Source of the DNA: Planctomycetota bacterium
GTDB lineage: Bacteria; Planctomycetota; Planctomycetia; Pirellulales; Pirellulaceae
Length of the DNA: 55,386 nt
Direction: 5' to 3'
Assembly: GCA_029259935.1 (NCBI GenBank)
Contig: JAJDEH010000259.1
Span: forward strand, 1-55,386
Shown one piece after another: positions 47,201 through 53,095 of the stretch. Positions within the stretch are counted from its first letter, which is position 1; each line of letters starts with the position of its first letter. The notes under the pieces were generated by a model, which was given only the letters and a program-made list of their open reading frames with translations, made no database searches and was not told where the DNA came from. Made by a program: the position numbers and the translations under genes.

Positions 47201-47378
47201 GCACGACTTGTACGGGAAGCTCCTGAAGAGATACCAAAAAGATCCCGCCGAGGCCGAGAAACTGCTGGGCGTCGGCGAGTCGCCGCGTGACGAGAAATTG
47301 GACGTCGCCGAACTGGCGGCTTGGACCATGATCGCCAGCACGATTTTGAATTTGGATGAAACGATTACCAAAGGTTAG
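44250..47378 (+). CDS. PSD1 cytochrome c / DUF1549 / DUF1553 protein
   Basis: 1042 residues from the ATG at 44250, opening a signal peptide (MKRTLSFTTLLAVSCLFGSW). Residues about 30-130 form the planctomycete cytochrome-c-like domain with the haem site CYQCH (45-49) and the motif MPPADSGKSLT. DUF1549 follows (RHWLDAARYGDTHGLHLDN; GCAVCHEHKFDPIS), then an inserted LamG-like segment (about 440-590) and DUF1553 (RVTVNRFWQQLFGTGIVKTS; RNPGGALV-like end). These proteins are paired with DUF1501 proteins, as here, and are thought to act in extracytoplasmic electron transfer or polysaccharide turnover; the reaction is unproven. The DUF1501 gene follows after a palindromic repeat. Confidence 0.92.
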   Translation: MKRTLSFTTLLAVSCLFGSWLPCLARGEEPVDYNRDIRPLLSNTCYQCHGPDENERQADLRFDQQEAALAPLDSDGHAIVPGDSAASVLYQRITAEDEDEKMPPADSGKSLTADQISLIKRWIDEGAAWRGHWSFTAPERPAPPVVKAEDLVRNAIDRFIQIRAGQAGLKPSVEAAKETLIRRVTFDLTGLPPTLEELDAFLADESPEAYERVVDRLLKSPRYGEHMARHWLDAARYGDTHGLHLDNRRQIWPYRDWVIQAFSNNMPFDRFTIEQMSGDLLPDATIDQKVATGFGRCNVTTSEGGSIAEEYRVRYSVDRVETMGTVFLGLTLGCAVCHEHKFDPISQKEFYQLYAYFYNFAERPMDGNALLPPPVIEVPTAEQTKRRDELRDQMAALQTEIREQAAKVEYVEPESTSEAQLDERQEFVWIDDSLPPGAEGLGNGNPAWQFVSAPDHPVFSGKTSTVRTDTGLSQHFFQKANPQLVVGAGDTLFAYVYLDPKNPPKQVMLQFNDGTWEHRAYWGEDAIAWGKPGTPSRLAQGKLPETGKWVRLETEAAAVGLKPGTKLNGWAFTQFGGTVHWDKAGILTKTPQGSSYFDSQLAWEQFIQTGDKKSLPKPIQDILKVAREKRTPQQQKSLRTYFIENAYTKTRETFAPLKTKLAAAQAELKTLDGSVIKTLVMGDKPRDQWTPAYLLSRGQYDKPDKEQQVTPSIPVVFADVPKGSPDSRLGLAQWLVDRQNPLTARVTVNRFWQQLFGTGIVKTSEDFGSQGDWPSHPQLLDWLAVEFMESGWNVNHILKLMVMSHTYRQSPHVTPMHLEQDKDNRLLARGPRFRLDAEAIRDNALAISRLLSPRIGGASVRPYQPDGLWRAVGYSGSNTVQFQQDHGEALYRRSMYIFWKRTAPPPAMQIFDAPSREFCVMRRERTNTPGGALVLLNDIQFVEAARKFGERIMVEGGASLDQRFTFAFRSATARKPDADELRLLHDLYGKLLKRYQKDPAEAEKLLGVGESPRDEKLDVAELAAWTMIASTILNLDETITKG

Positions 47379-47404
47379 AAGAGTTCAAAAGAAGATTCAG
47401 AAGA

Positions 47405-47475
47405 CCCCCTCTAACTCCCCCTTGAAAAAGGGGGAGAACTGGTTCCCCTCCTTTACAAGGAGGGGTTAGGGGAGG
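47405..47475 (+). repeat. Palindromic interspersed repeat, copy 1
   Basis: 71 bp: CCCCCTCTAAC, a hairpin of CTCCCCCTT and AAGGGGGAG, a short spacer, a second hairpin of CCCCTCCTT and AAGGAGGGG, then GTTAGGGGAGG. The two ends are largely complementary, so the transcript could fold into a three-way junction with two arms. A near-identical copy in the opposite orientation lies at 49047-49119. Confidence 0.8.
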
Positions 47476-47504
47476 TCGATACTATCCACCATCAGGAATT
47501 CCTC

Positions 47505-48974
47505 ATGGACCCTCGACAAGAACAAATTTCCTACTTGAACCGGCGTCAGTTTTTCGGGCGGACGGCCACGGGGATCGGTACTGCCGCGTTGGCTTCGCTG
47601 CTGAATGAAGGCGCGACCGCGGCCGACGTCGTGCGTGGCGAACCGGGCGTGCTGCCGTCGACGCACTTCAAGCCGAAAGCCAAGCGAGTCATCTATTTGT
47701 TCATGTCCGGCGCCCCGTCGCAAATTGATCTCTACGACTACAAGCCGACGATGGGTGAGTGGTTCGACAAGGATCTGCCCGAATCGATTCGCATGGGCCA
47801 ACGGCTGACGACCATGACGTCGGGCCAGAAGCGGTTCCCCGTCGCTCCGTCGAAATGGAACGACAAATTCGTGCAGCCGGGAAAAACGTCGGATGTGTGG
47901 ATCAATAAGGAACTGCTGCCGCACACCGCTTCGATCGTCGATGAAATGGCCGTCATTCGCTCGGTGCATACCGAGGCGATCAATCATGACCCGGCGATTA
48001 CCTATATTTGCACGGGACATCAGATCCCCGGCCGGCCGAGTCTCGGGGCGTGGCTGTCGTACGGCATGGGCAGCATGAACCGCGAATTGCCGTCGTTTGT
48101 CGTGTTGCATTCGACCTGGAGCGCCAAACGCGATGCTCAGGCGCTGTATGAGCGATTGTGGGGAGCCGGTTTTCTGCCTTCGCGACATGCCGGAGTGGCG
48201 CTGCGGGCGAAGGGCGATCCGGTGCTTTATCTATCCGATCCGCCCGGTGTCGATCGAGCGACGCGGCGTCTGATGCTGAATGGCGTGCAGGCGCTGAACA
48301 AGAAGCAGTTCGAAGTCATCGGCGATCCGGAAATCAGCACGCGCATGGCCCAGTACGAAATGGCTTACCGGATGCAGACTTCCGTTCCTGAACTGACGGA
48401 CATTTCCGACGAGCCGGAACATGTGCTGAAGATGTACGGCGACGACGTCCACAAGCCGGGAACATTCGCTTCGAACTGCTTGTTAGCGCGGCGATTGGTG
48501 GAACGTGACGTGCGGTTTATTCAGGTGTTCATTCGCGGTTGGGACCAACACGGCAACCTGCCGGGCGACTTGCCAATGCAGACCAAGGACGTCGACCAAG
48601 GCAGCGCGGCGCTGGTCAAGGATCTGAAGCAGCGGGGCATGTTGGATGACACGTTGGTCATTTGGGGAGGCGAGTTTGGACGGACGATCTACTGTCAGGG
48701 CGGCCTGTCGAAAACGAACTACGGCCGCGACCACCATCCACGCTGCTTTTCGATGTGGATGGCCGGAGGCGGAATCAAGCCGGGCATATCGTACGGCGAA
48801 ACGGACGAGTTCAGCTACAACGTCACCAAGGACCCCGTTCACATCCACGATCTGAATGCCACGATTCTGCATTGCCTCGGCATCAATCACGAGCGATTGA
48901 CCTATCGCTTCCAAGGCCGGGATTTCCGCTTGACCGATGTGCACGGCGACGTGATCAAAGATCTGTTGGCATAA
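47505..48974 (+). CDS. DUF1501 protein paired with the PSD1 cytochrome
   Basis: 489 residues. A short lead ([12 protein letters not shown]) precedes a Tat-like [20 protein letters not shown]. Conserved DUF1501 blocks are [55 protein letters not shown] and [20 protein letters not shown]. Partner of the upstream PSD1/DUF1553 gene (126 bp, same strand), the most common arrangement for this family. It is probably exported folded. It is flanked on both sides by the inverted 71-73 bp repeats. Enzymatic role unproven. Confidence 0.92.
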   Translation: MDPRQEQISYLNRRQFFGRTATGIGTAALASLLNEGATAADVVRGEPGVLPSTHFKPKAKRVIYLFMSGAPSQIDLYDYKPTMGEWFDKDLPESIRMGQRLTTMTSGQKRFPVAPSKWNDKFVQPGKTSDVWINKELLPHTASIVDEMAVIRSVHTEAINHDPAITYICTGHQIPGRPSLGAWLSYGMGSMNRELPSFVVLHSTWSAKRDAQALYERLWGAGFLPSRHAGVALRAKGDPVLYLSDPPGVDRATRRLMLNGVQALNKKQFEVIGDPEISTRMAQYEMAYRMQTSVPELTDISDEPEHVLKMYGDDVHKPGTFASNCLLARRLVERDVRFIQVFIRGWDQHGNLPGDLPMQTKDVDQGSAALVKDLKQRGMLDDTLVIWGGEFGRTIYCQGGLSKTNYGRDHHPRCFSMWMAGGGIKPGISYGETDEFSYNVTKDPVHIHDLNATILHCLGINHERLTYRFQGRDFRLTDVHGDVIKDLLA

Positions 48975-49046
48975 CGCCTTCAAACCAGCGGTCGTTAGCA
49001 CTCTATGGGGCTCTATGGGAGTCGCACGACACATCCTGTGGAAGAA

Positions 49047-49119
49047 CCTCCCCTAACCCCTCCTTGAAAAAGGAGGGGAATCTGGTTCTCCCCCTTTTTC
49101 AAGGGGGAGTTAGAGGGGG
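49047..49119 (-). repeat. Palindromic interspersed repeat, copy 2 (inverted)
   Basis: 73 bp. Its reverse complement matches copy 1 with only a few differences, chiefly in the spacer between the hairpins and in the loop of the second one. It lies between the DUF1501 stop and the convergent hydrolase stop, so it could also work as a bidirectional terminator-like structure. Confidence 0.8.
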
Positions 49120-49135
49120 TCCATCCCGCGCCCGT

Positions 49136-50065
49136 CTACGCCAGATGCTTCGCAAAAAACTCTTTCGTCCGCCGCCACATTTCTTTGCTGAGCACGTGCC
49201 CGGTGTCTTTTTCAATGAAATAGCTGAAATTCTTTTCGGCGTGCATGGCCTCGTAGGATCGCGAAATAATTTCGACGCCCTTGCGGACTTCGTCGATGGG
49301 GCTGCCTCCGTCCAGGTCGCCAAAGTTCATGTGCAGGGCCCGCGGCGCGATCAACGCCGCGATATCGGGGGTGTCTCCGTACTGAAAAATCCGGGGAACA
49401 AAGTTGGGAAAACAATGCAACAGATTCTGCCGATGAATCCCGGCGTACGTCGGCAAGCAGCAGTTACCGACCAACGCCACCAGCCGCGGCTCCCACGGGC
49501 CAACCAGCCACGTGTGCGTGGAACCCATCGAATGGCCATAGCAACCTAGCTTGTCGGATTGCACTTCGGGACGGCTGGCAATGTAATCGACCGCTCGCCG
49601 CATATCCAAAATATTCTTCCAAGCCATGCACTGGCCGGACACGACATACTTCAAAAACAGAAACCGTTCCAGGTTCCGCCCTTTTTGGCTATAGCCTTGC
49701 TCGCGTTCTTCAAAGCCCAAGGCGTCAGGACACAGGACGACGTAACCTTCACGGGCCAGCGCCGCTCCGGTGTGATGCATCTCATTGCCCGCCAGCCCGG
49801 CCGGTTCGCTCTTGCCCAAATTCCATTGCCCGGCGTGTTGATGCCAGATGCAAATTCCGGGAGCCTTCTTCGCCTCGGTAACTCCGTCGGGAACAAGCAG
49901 CAACGCCGGCACGCGATCTTCGGATTCGACCTCGTAGGTCACCTTTTCAATTCGGAATCCGTCCTGTTTGGTCGTTTCCAAAATCTTGGCGTTCAGCGGA
50001 CACGGCTCTGGCCATTCGCCACCGAGCCCGTCCAGTAACCGGTCTTTGAAATCAGCGCTTGCCAT
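49136..50065 (-). CDS. Alpha/beta hydrolase (dienelactone hydrolase/acetyl-xylan-esterase-like)
   Basis: 309 residues. The nucleophile elbow GCYGHSMGST (G-x-S-x-G type, Ser at about 196), an oxyanion region PGICIWHQHAGQW, an acid region ALHMNFGDLDGGSP and the C-terminal ...EKDTGHVLSKEM with the catalytic His complete a triad. No signal peptide is visible, so it is probably cytoplasmic. It resembles the large planctomycete group annotated as dienelactone hydrolases or acetyl-xylan esterases; the substrate is uncertain. Convergent with the DUF1501 gene. Confidence 0.82.
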   Translation of the reverse strand: MASADFKDRLLDGLGGEWPEPCPLNAKILETTKQDGFRIEKVTYEVESEDRVPALLLVPDGVTEAKKAPGICIWHQHAGQWNLGKSEPAGLAGNEMHHTGAALAREGYVVLCPDALGFEEREQGYSQKGRNLERFLFLKYVVSGQCMAWKNILDMRRAVDYIASRPEVQSDKLGCYGHSMGSTHTWLVGPWEPRLVALVGNCCLPTYAGIHRQNLLHCFPNFVPRIFQYGDTPDIAALIAPRALHMNFGDLDGGSPIDEVRKGVEIISRSYEAMHAEKNFSYFIEKDTGHVLSKEMWRRTKEFFAKHLA

Positions 50066-50435
50066 GATGCGTTTCCTCGTCGCGTTCTAAGTGCGGTTGA
50101 GGGAACTAAGGATAGAGGATGGCTAGGTTGAAAAACAGCATAAGACCATCCCGCCGCGCGAACCCACGCACCGAACGAACTGTCCTCCGAATTGACGTGC
50201 AACGACGGCCCGAGCCACGTTCGATTCAGAAGTTGTTGCCAGTCAAATAGATACGTCAAACCGGGCCATTTCGTTGCCGCGAACAACAACCAGAAATCAG
50301 GATCGCTCTTGCTGTGTCGATGATTTCTGCGACTATAGAAGTAGTATTGGGTCGCGCTAACGCGGTGCGACGGACTAGAGTCCCGCCGAGGGGTCGATTC
50401 TTGGCTTACCGACCGAAGCGGGGAGGCCCTAGTGG

Positions 50436-50489
50436 AAAGGAGGTGATTTAGTGAAGTATTTCTATTTTAGCCGAGGTGGTGTCGTCTAG
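50436..50489 (+). CDS. Candidate 12-residue leader peptide with perfect Shine-Dalgarno
   Basis: AAAGGAGGTGAT (50436-50447) is a 12-nt perfect complement to the 16S rRNA 3' end, rare in this window where most genes lack a clear site. GTG at 50451 follows 7 nt after GGAGG and opens the ORF VKYFYFSRGGVV, stop TAG at 50487-50489. Its segment AGGTGAT (50441-50447) is complementary to ATCACCT at 50535-50541, which could sequester the ribosome site. A terminator follows at 50563. No + strand gene lies downstream, so it looks like a self-contained small transcript. Peptide function unknown. Confidence 0.45.
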   Translation, partial: KGGDLVKYFYFSRGGVV

Positions 50490-50605
50490 CGGCAGCTGGC
50501 GGGTTGCCCGCGGGCACCCACCTACCTCGCCAGGATCACCTATTGATCTTCGACGAGTTAACAAGGCTCGGGCTTCTAACGAGGTCCGGGCCTTGGTTCT
50601 TTCTT
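50490..50605 (+). terminator. Structured 3' region with intrinsic terminator
   Basis: After the small ORF come the palindrome TGCCCGCGGGCA (50505-50516), the pair CGAGGT (50472-50477) and ACCTCG (50524-50529), and the anti-SD complement at 50535-50541. The terminator stem is AAGGCTCGG (50563-50571) with CCGGGCCTT (50586-50594), one G.U pair, followed by GGTTCTTTCTT. Confidence 0.55.
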
Positions 50606-50633
50606 GGCGGCGTCAGACCGCTTCCTTGCAGGC

Positions 50634-51116
50634 TCAGTTATTCTCGCAACGATTATGCTCGCAACGATTATTCTCGCAAAGATGAACCGGCGCGGCCTGT
50701 GCAAAACATCTTGTAACAAGGTAGCCGCTGTAGCTCATCGCGGCTGCGATTCCAAAAGTGACGTCAACGCCGGCCATCGTCTGAATCCCGAATATTAAAC
50801 CGTAGACCGTGAGGACCCCGAACAGACGGGAGACACTCAATTGAAACCCAGGGCTTTTTGCGTTCGAGTTCGCCGCACGAAAACGTTCAGCGGCGCATGC
50901 GGCAATGCCGGCAAGCGTTGCGATGCCACAGTGTATCAACAACACCCTCTTCCAGGGCAGATGATCTGAAAATTGATAGGCTACCGCGACAGGCAAGGTT
51001 TGCTGGCCGGACATCGGCGTTGAATAATCGAAAAATGGGATTAACGCGACAACGCCCCAACAAAGCACGAAACAGAACAGATAGGAGGATACTCGGGGAT
51101 TAAGTCTCAGAGGCAT
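50634..51116 (-). CDS. Integral membrane protein with Cys/Asn repeat tail
   Basis: 160 residues from the ATG at 51116; the frame is open much further upstream but overlaps the next gene in another frame. Three or four hydrophobic segments are visible (SSYLFCFVLCWGVVALIPFF; LLIHCGIATLAGIAACA; LFGVLTVYGLIFGIQTMAGV; FGIAAAMSYSGYLV). The C-terminus ends in three similar units, CENNR, CEHNR and CENN, from a 15-bp tandem DNA repeat. Function unknown. It lies 98 bp downstream of the sialidase-like gene on the same strand. Confidence 0.55.
   Translation of the reverse strand: MPLRLNPRVSSYLFCFVLCWGVVALIPFFDYSTPMSGQQTLPVAVAYQFSDHLPWKRVLLIHCGIATLAGIAACAAERFRAANSNAKSPGFQLSVSRLFGVLTVYGLIFGIQTMAGVDVTFGIAAAMSYSGYLVTRCFAQAAPVHLCENNRCEHNRCENN
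50639..50683. repeat. Three 15-bp tandem repeats
   Basis: TATTCTCGCAACGAT, TATGCTCGCAACGAT and TATTCTCGCAAAGAT follow each other exactly, encoding on the minus strand the Cys/Asn-rich tail of the membrane protein. The period is a multiple of three, so the repeat number can vary without breaking the frame. Confidence 0.8.
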
Positions 51117-51213
51117 GGGAATCAACCTGAAACCACTACTTCGCCCCGCCACGACGCCACGAGCGGTCGCTGACGAGTCCTCCTTTTTCAGCCAAGCCAT
51201 TTCAAAGCGAAGC

Positions 51214-52191
51214 TTACAAGGAACCAACCTTCGCCAAATAAATGCAGGTCTTCCCCTCGTGCGATGAGTAATAGCTGATCCACAGCAAATCGTCATGCCA
51301 CACCAGACCGGCGTAGCTGGTGTCGCCGCCCGACGGCAGTTTTTGAAACTCTTCCAAGGTCCCCTCTTCTGGATCGAGCCAGCAGAGCGACGTTCGCGCA
51401 CCGCCGTCGTACAAGCGAACAACCGCCACGATACGCCCGTCGGGCAAACGAACCATGTGCGGTCCGCCGATTCGTGTGCCCAGGTCTTTCCAGGTCCATT
51501 CTTTGTAAGGCGGCCGCGACGTTCCCAGTTGAGCGGTATTGGGCTTGCCATCGCGGCGCAGCAGGCAGTAGCACGTGTCGTCTTCCAGAAACAGCAGCGA
51601 AGTTTCGTTCGGATAGCCGACATCAAACAAATTCTCGACCAGCGTGTCGTACTGCTTGCCGTCCGAACTGTTGTACAGGCGAACCAACCGATTCGTCTTT
51701 CCGGTTCCGTAACCGATGCCGTAAGCGGTCGACTTGTGCCACGTCGTACGCCACAGCCAAAAGTCGCGATCACCAACCGGATGCGCTTCGCTCCAGTTCT
51801 TCCCGTCGTCGGAGAACCAAGTCAGCGATTGATGTTTGTAATCGGCCGGCGGATGGACCGCTCCGGCACCCGACAGCATCAGTTTCCCGTCAGGCGTCAG
51901 AGTAATCTTGGCATCTCGCAGATCGGCGGTTTCCGATTCAATCAGCGCCGCCGACTCCCACTTGATCCCGTCGGCCGACGTGATCACTCGCAACGCCCCA
52001 TCCGGCGACACGTGCGCCTTCCCTTCTCGAAATACGCAATACCAACGATCCTTGAATCGAATCAAATCGGTGAATGCATTATGTGGGGCCTTGTCCCAAA
52101 TCTTGCGAGCCTCCACGATCTCGGCCGCGGCTGCGAGACGTCCAACGAGTAGCAAGAAGAGCACGAGTGGAAGAAGCGAATAATTTTTCAT
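51214..52191 (-). CDS. Exported sialidase/BNR-fold protein
   Basis: 325 residues from the ATG at 52191, opening a signal peptide (MKNYSLLPLVLFLLLVGRLA). The body is a six-bladed BNR-type propeller: DLIRFKDRWYCVFREGKAHV, VITSADGIKWESAALIES (Asp-box-like), LRDAKITLTPDGKLMLSGAG, LTWFSDDGKNWSEAHPVG and GGPHMVRLPDGRIVAVVRLY. Classical sialidase arginines are partly recognisable (FREG, RRDG, VRL), but a substrate cannot be assigned. It probably acts on exported polysaccharide or glycoconjugates, or is a lectin-like relative. Confidence 0.8.
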   Translation of the reverse strand: MKNYSLLPLVLFLLLVGRLAAAAEIVEARKIWDKAPHNAFTDLIRFKDRWYCVFREGKAHVSPDGALRVITSADGIKWESAALIESETADLRDAKITLTPDGKLMLSGAGAVHPPADYKHQSLTWFSDDGKNWSEAHPVGDRDFWLWRTTWHKSTAYGIGYGTGKTNRLVRLYNSSDGKQYDTLVENLFDVGYPNETSLLFLEDDTCYCLLRRDGKPNTAQLGTSRPPYKEWTWKDLGTRIGGPHMVRLPDGRIVAVVRLYDGGARTSLCWLDPEEGTLEEFQKLPSGGDTSYAGLVWHDDLLWISYYSSHEGKTCIYLAKVGSL

Positions 52192-52406
52192 GGCTTGGCC
52201 TCGCTTTTGAATGCGGGATGATGGGTGGCTGGGGAGAGGACCATTGTCGCATGCAGCGTCGCAACAATAAAGCAACGATTAAGTCGACATCCACGGCCGG
52301 ACTAGGCGCGAACCGCTTCCGGTATGGGGGTGTCATCGCTTAAGGGTACTTTCGCACGCCGTTCCGATCCGCAGGGCTCCGCCGTATTAGAATAAACGTC
52401 AATACA

Positions 52407-52862
52407 ATGCCACTTCGCAAGATTATCAATTTTTACCACCAGAACGACGAATACGGCTGCTTCTCGAATTTCGCCGCTTATCCGATTCGGCTGAAAAGGC
52501 TGCACTGGCCAACTTCCGAGCACTATTTTCAAGCACGGAAGTTTAAGAACCGAGAGGATCAGACCGAGATCCGCAAAGCCAAGAGCCCGATGATCGCCGC
52601 TCGCCTTGGTCGCGACCGAAAAAAGACCTTGCGTCGTGACTGGAAGTCCGTCAAGGACGACGTGATGCGCGAGGCGGTCCTGGCCAAGTTCACGCAGCAC
52701 CACGATCTGCGAGCCGTCTTGCTCGACACCGAAGATGCGAAGCTCGTGGAACACACCAGCAATGATTCCTACTGGGGCGACGGGGGAGACGGCAGCGGCC
52801 GTAACATGCTGGGGATCATCTTGATGGAAGTCCGCGAAAAGCTACGCCCGCAAGAGAAATGA
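52407..52862 (+). CDS. NADAR-family (YbiA-like) N-glycosidase
   Basis: 151 residues, normal family length. Signature blocks are NDEYGCFSNFAAYPIRL, LHWPTSEHYFQARKFKN, SPMIAARLGRDRKKTLRRDW, VLAKFTQHHDLRAVLLDT and NDSYWGDGGDGSGRNMLGII. NADAR proteins cleave N-glycosidic bonds: YbiA acts on riboflavin biosynthesis intermediates, and others act on ADP-ribose-type modifications. The WP-TSEHYFQA and YWGDG-GxGxN-xLG motifs are intact, so it should be active. It stands alone between divergent neighbours. Confidence 0.9.
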   Translation: MPLRKIINFYHQNDEYGCFSNFAAYPIRLKRLHWPTSEHYFQARKFKNREDQTEIRKAKSPMIAARLGRDRKKTLRRDWKSVKDDVMREAVLAKFTQHHDLRAVLLDTEDAKLVEHTSNDSYWGDGGDGSGRNMLGIILMEVREKLRPQEK

Positions 52863-53021
52863 CCTGCGAGTCATACAGCCATCAGCGAAGACGCCTGAGT
52901 AATGATTCGATGCCCTGCCGAGTACGCCTCGGTTGTGCTACAAAACTCGCACCGCTGGTTCGGTGATATTGCGGCAAAACGGGGGTTTTGGGATAGTTGA
53001 GATTCTAGATTTACATTTGGA

Positions 53022-53062
53022 GGACGGAGATCCGATTTTGCCTCCCCCCAATGGGGCCGTCC
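53022..53062 (+). promoter_or_regulatory. Structured 5' leader of metH
   Basis: GGACGG (53022-53027) pairs with CCGTCC (53057-53062), enclosing a hairpin of CCCC (53046-53049) and GGGG (53053-53056) with loop AAT, 33 nt before the metH ATG. It could regulate translation. It does not match the cobalamin or SAH riboswitch consensus that I know, so no ligand is proposed. Confidence 0.35.
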
Positions 53063-53095
53063 GCCGATTCTTCCCATCACGCCGAAATTGTGAAT

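Noticed and set aside
50504..50716. 70-codon + strand frame after the leader peptide
   Set aside because: Runs through the terminator hairpin and the tandem repeat; it is the antisense shadow of the membrane-protein tail.
52863..53095. Cobalamin or SAH riboswitch before metH
   Set aside because: The conserved boxes of those classes were not found; only generic hairpins are present.
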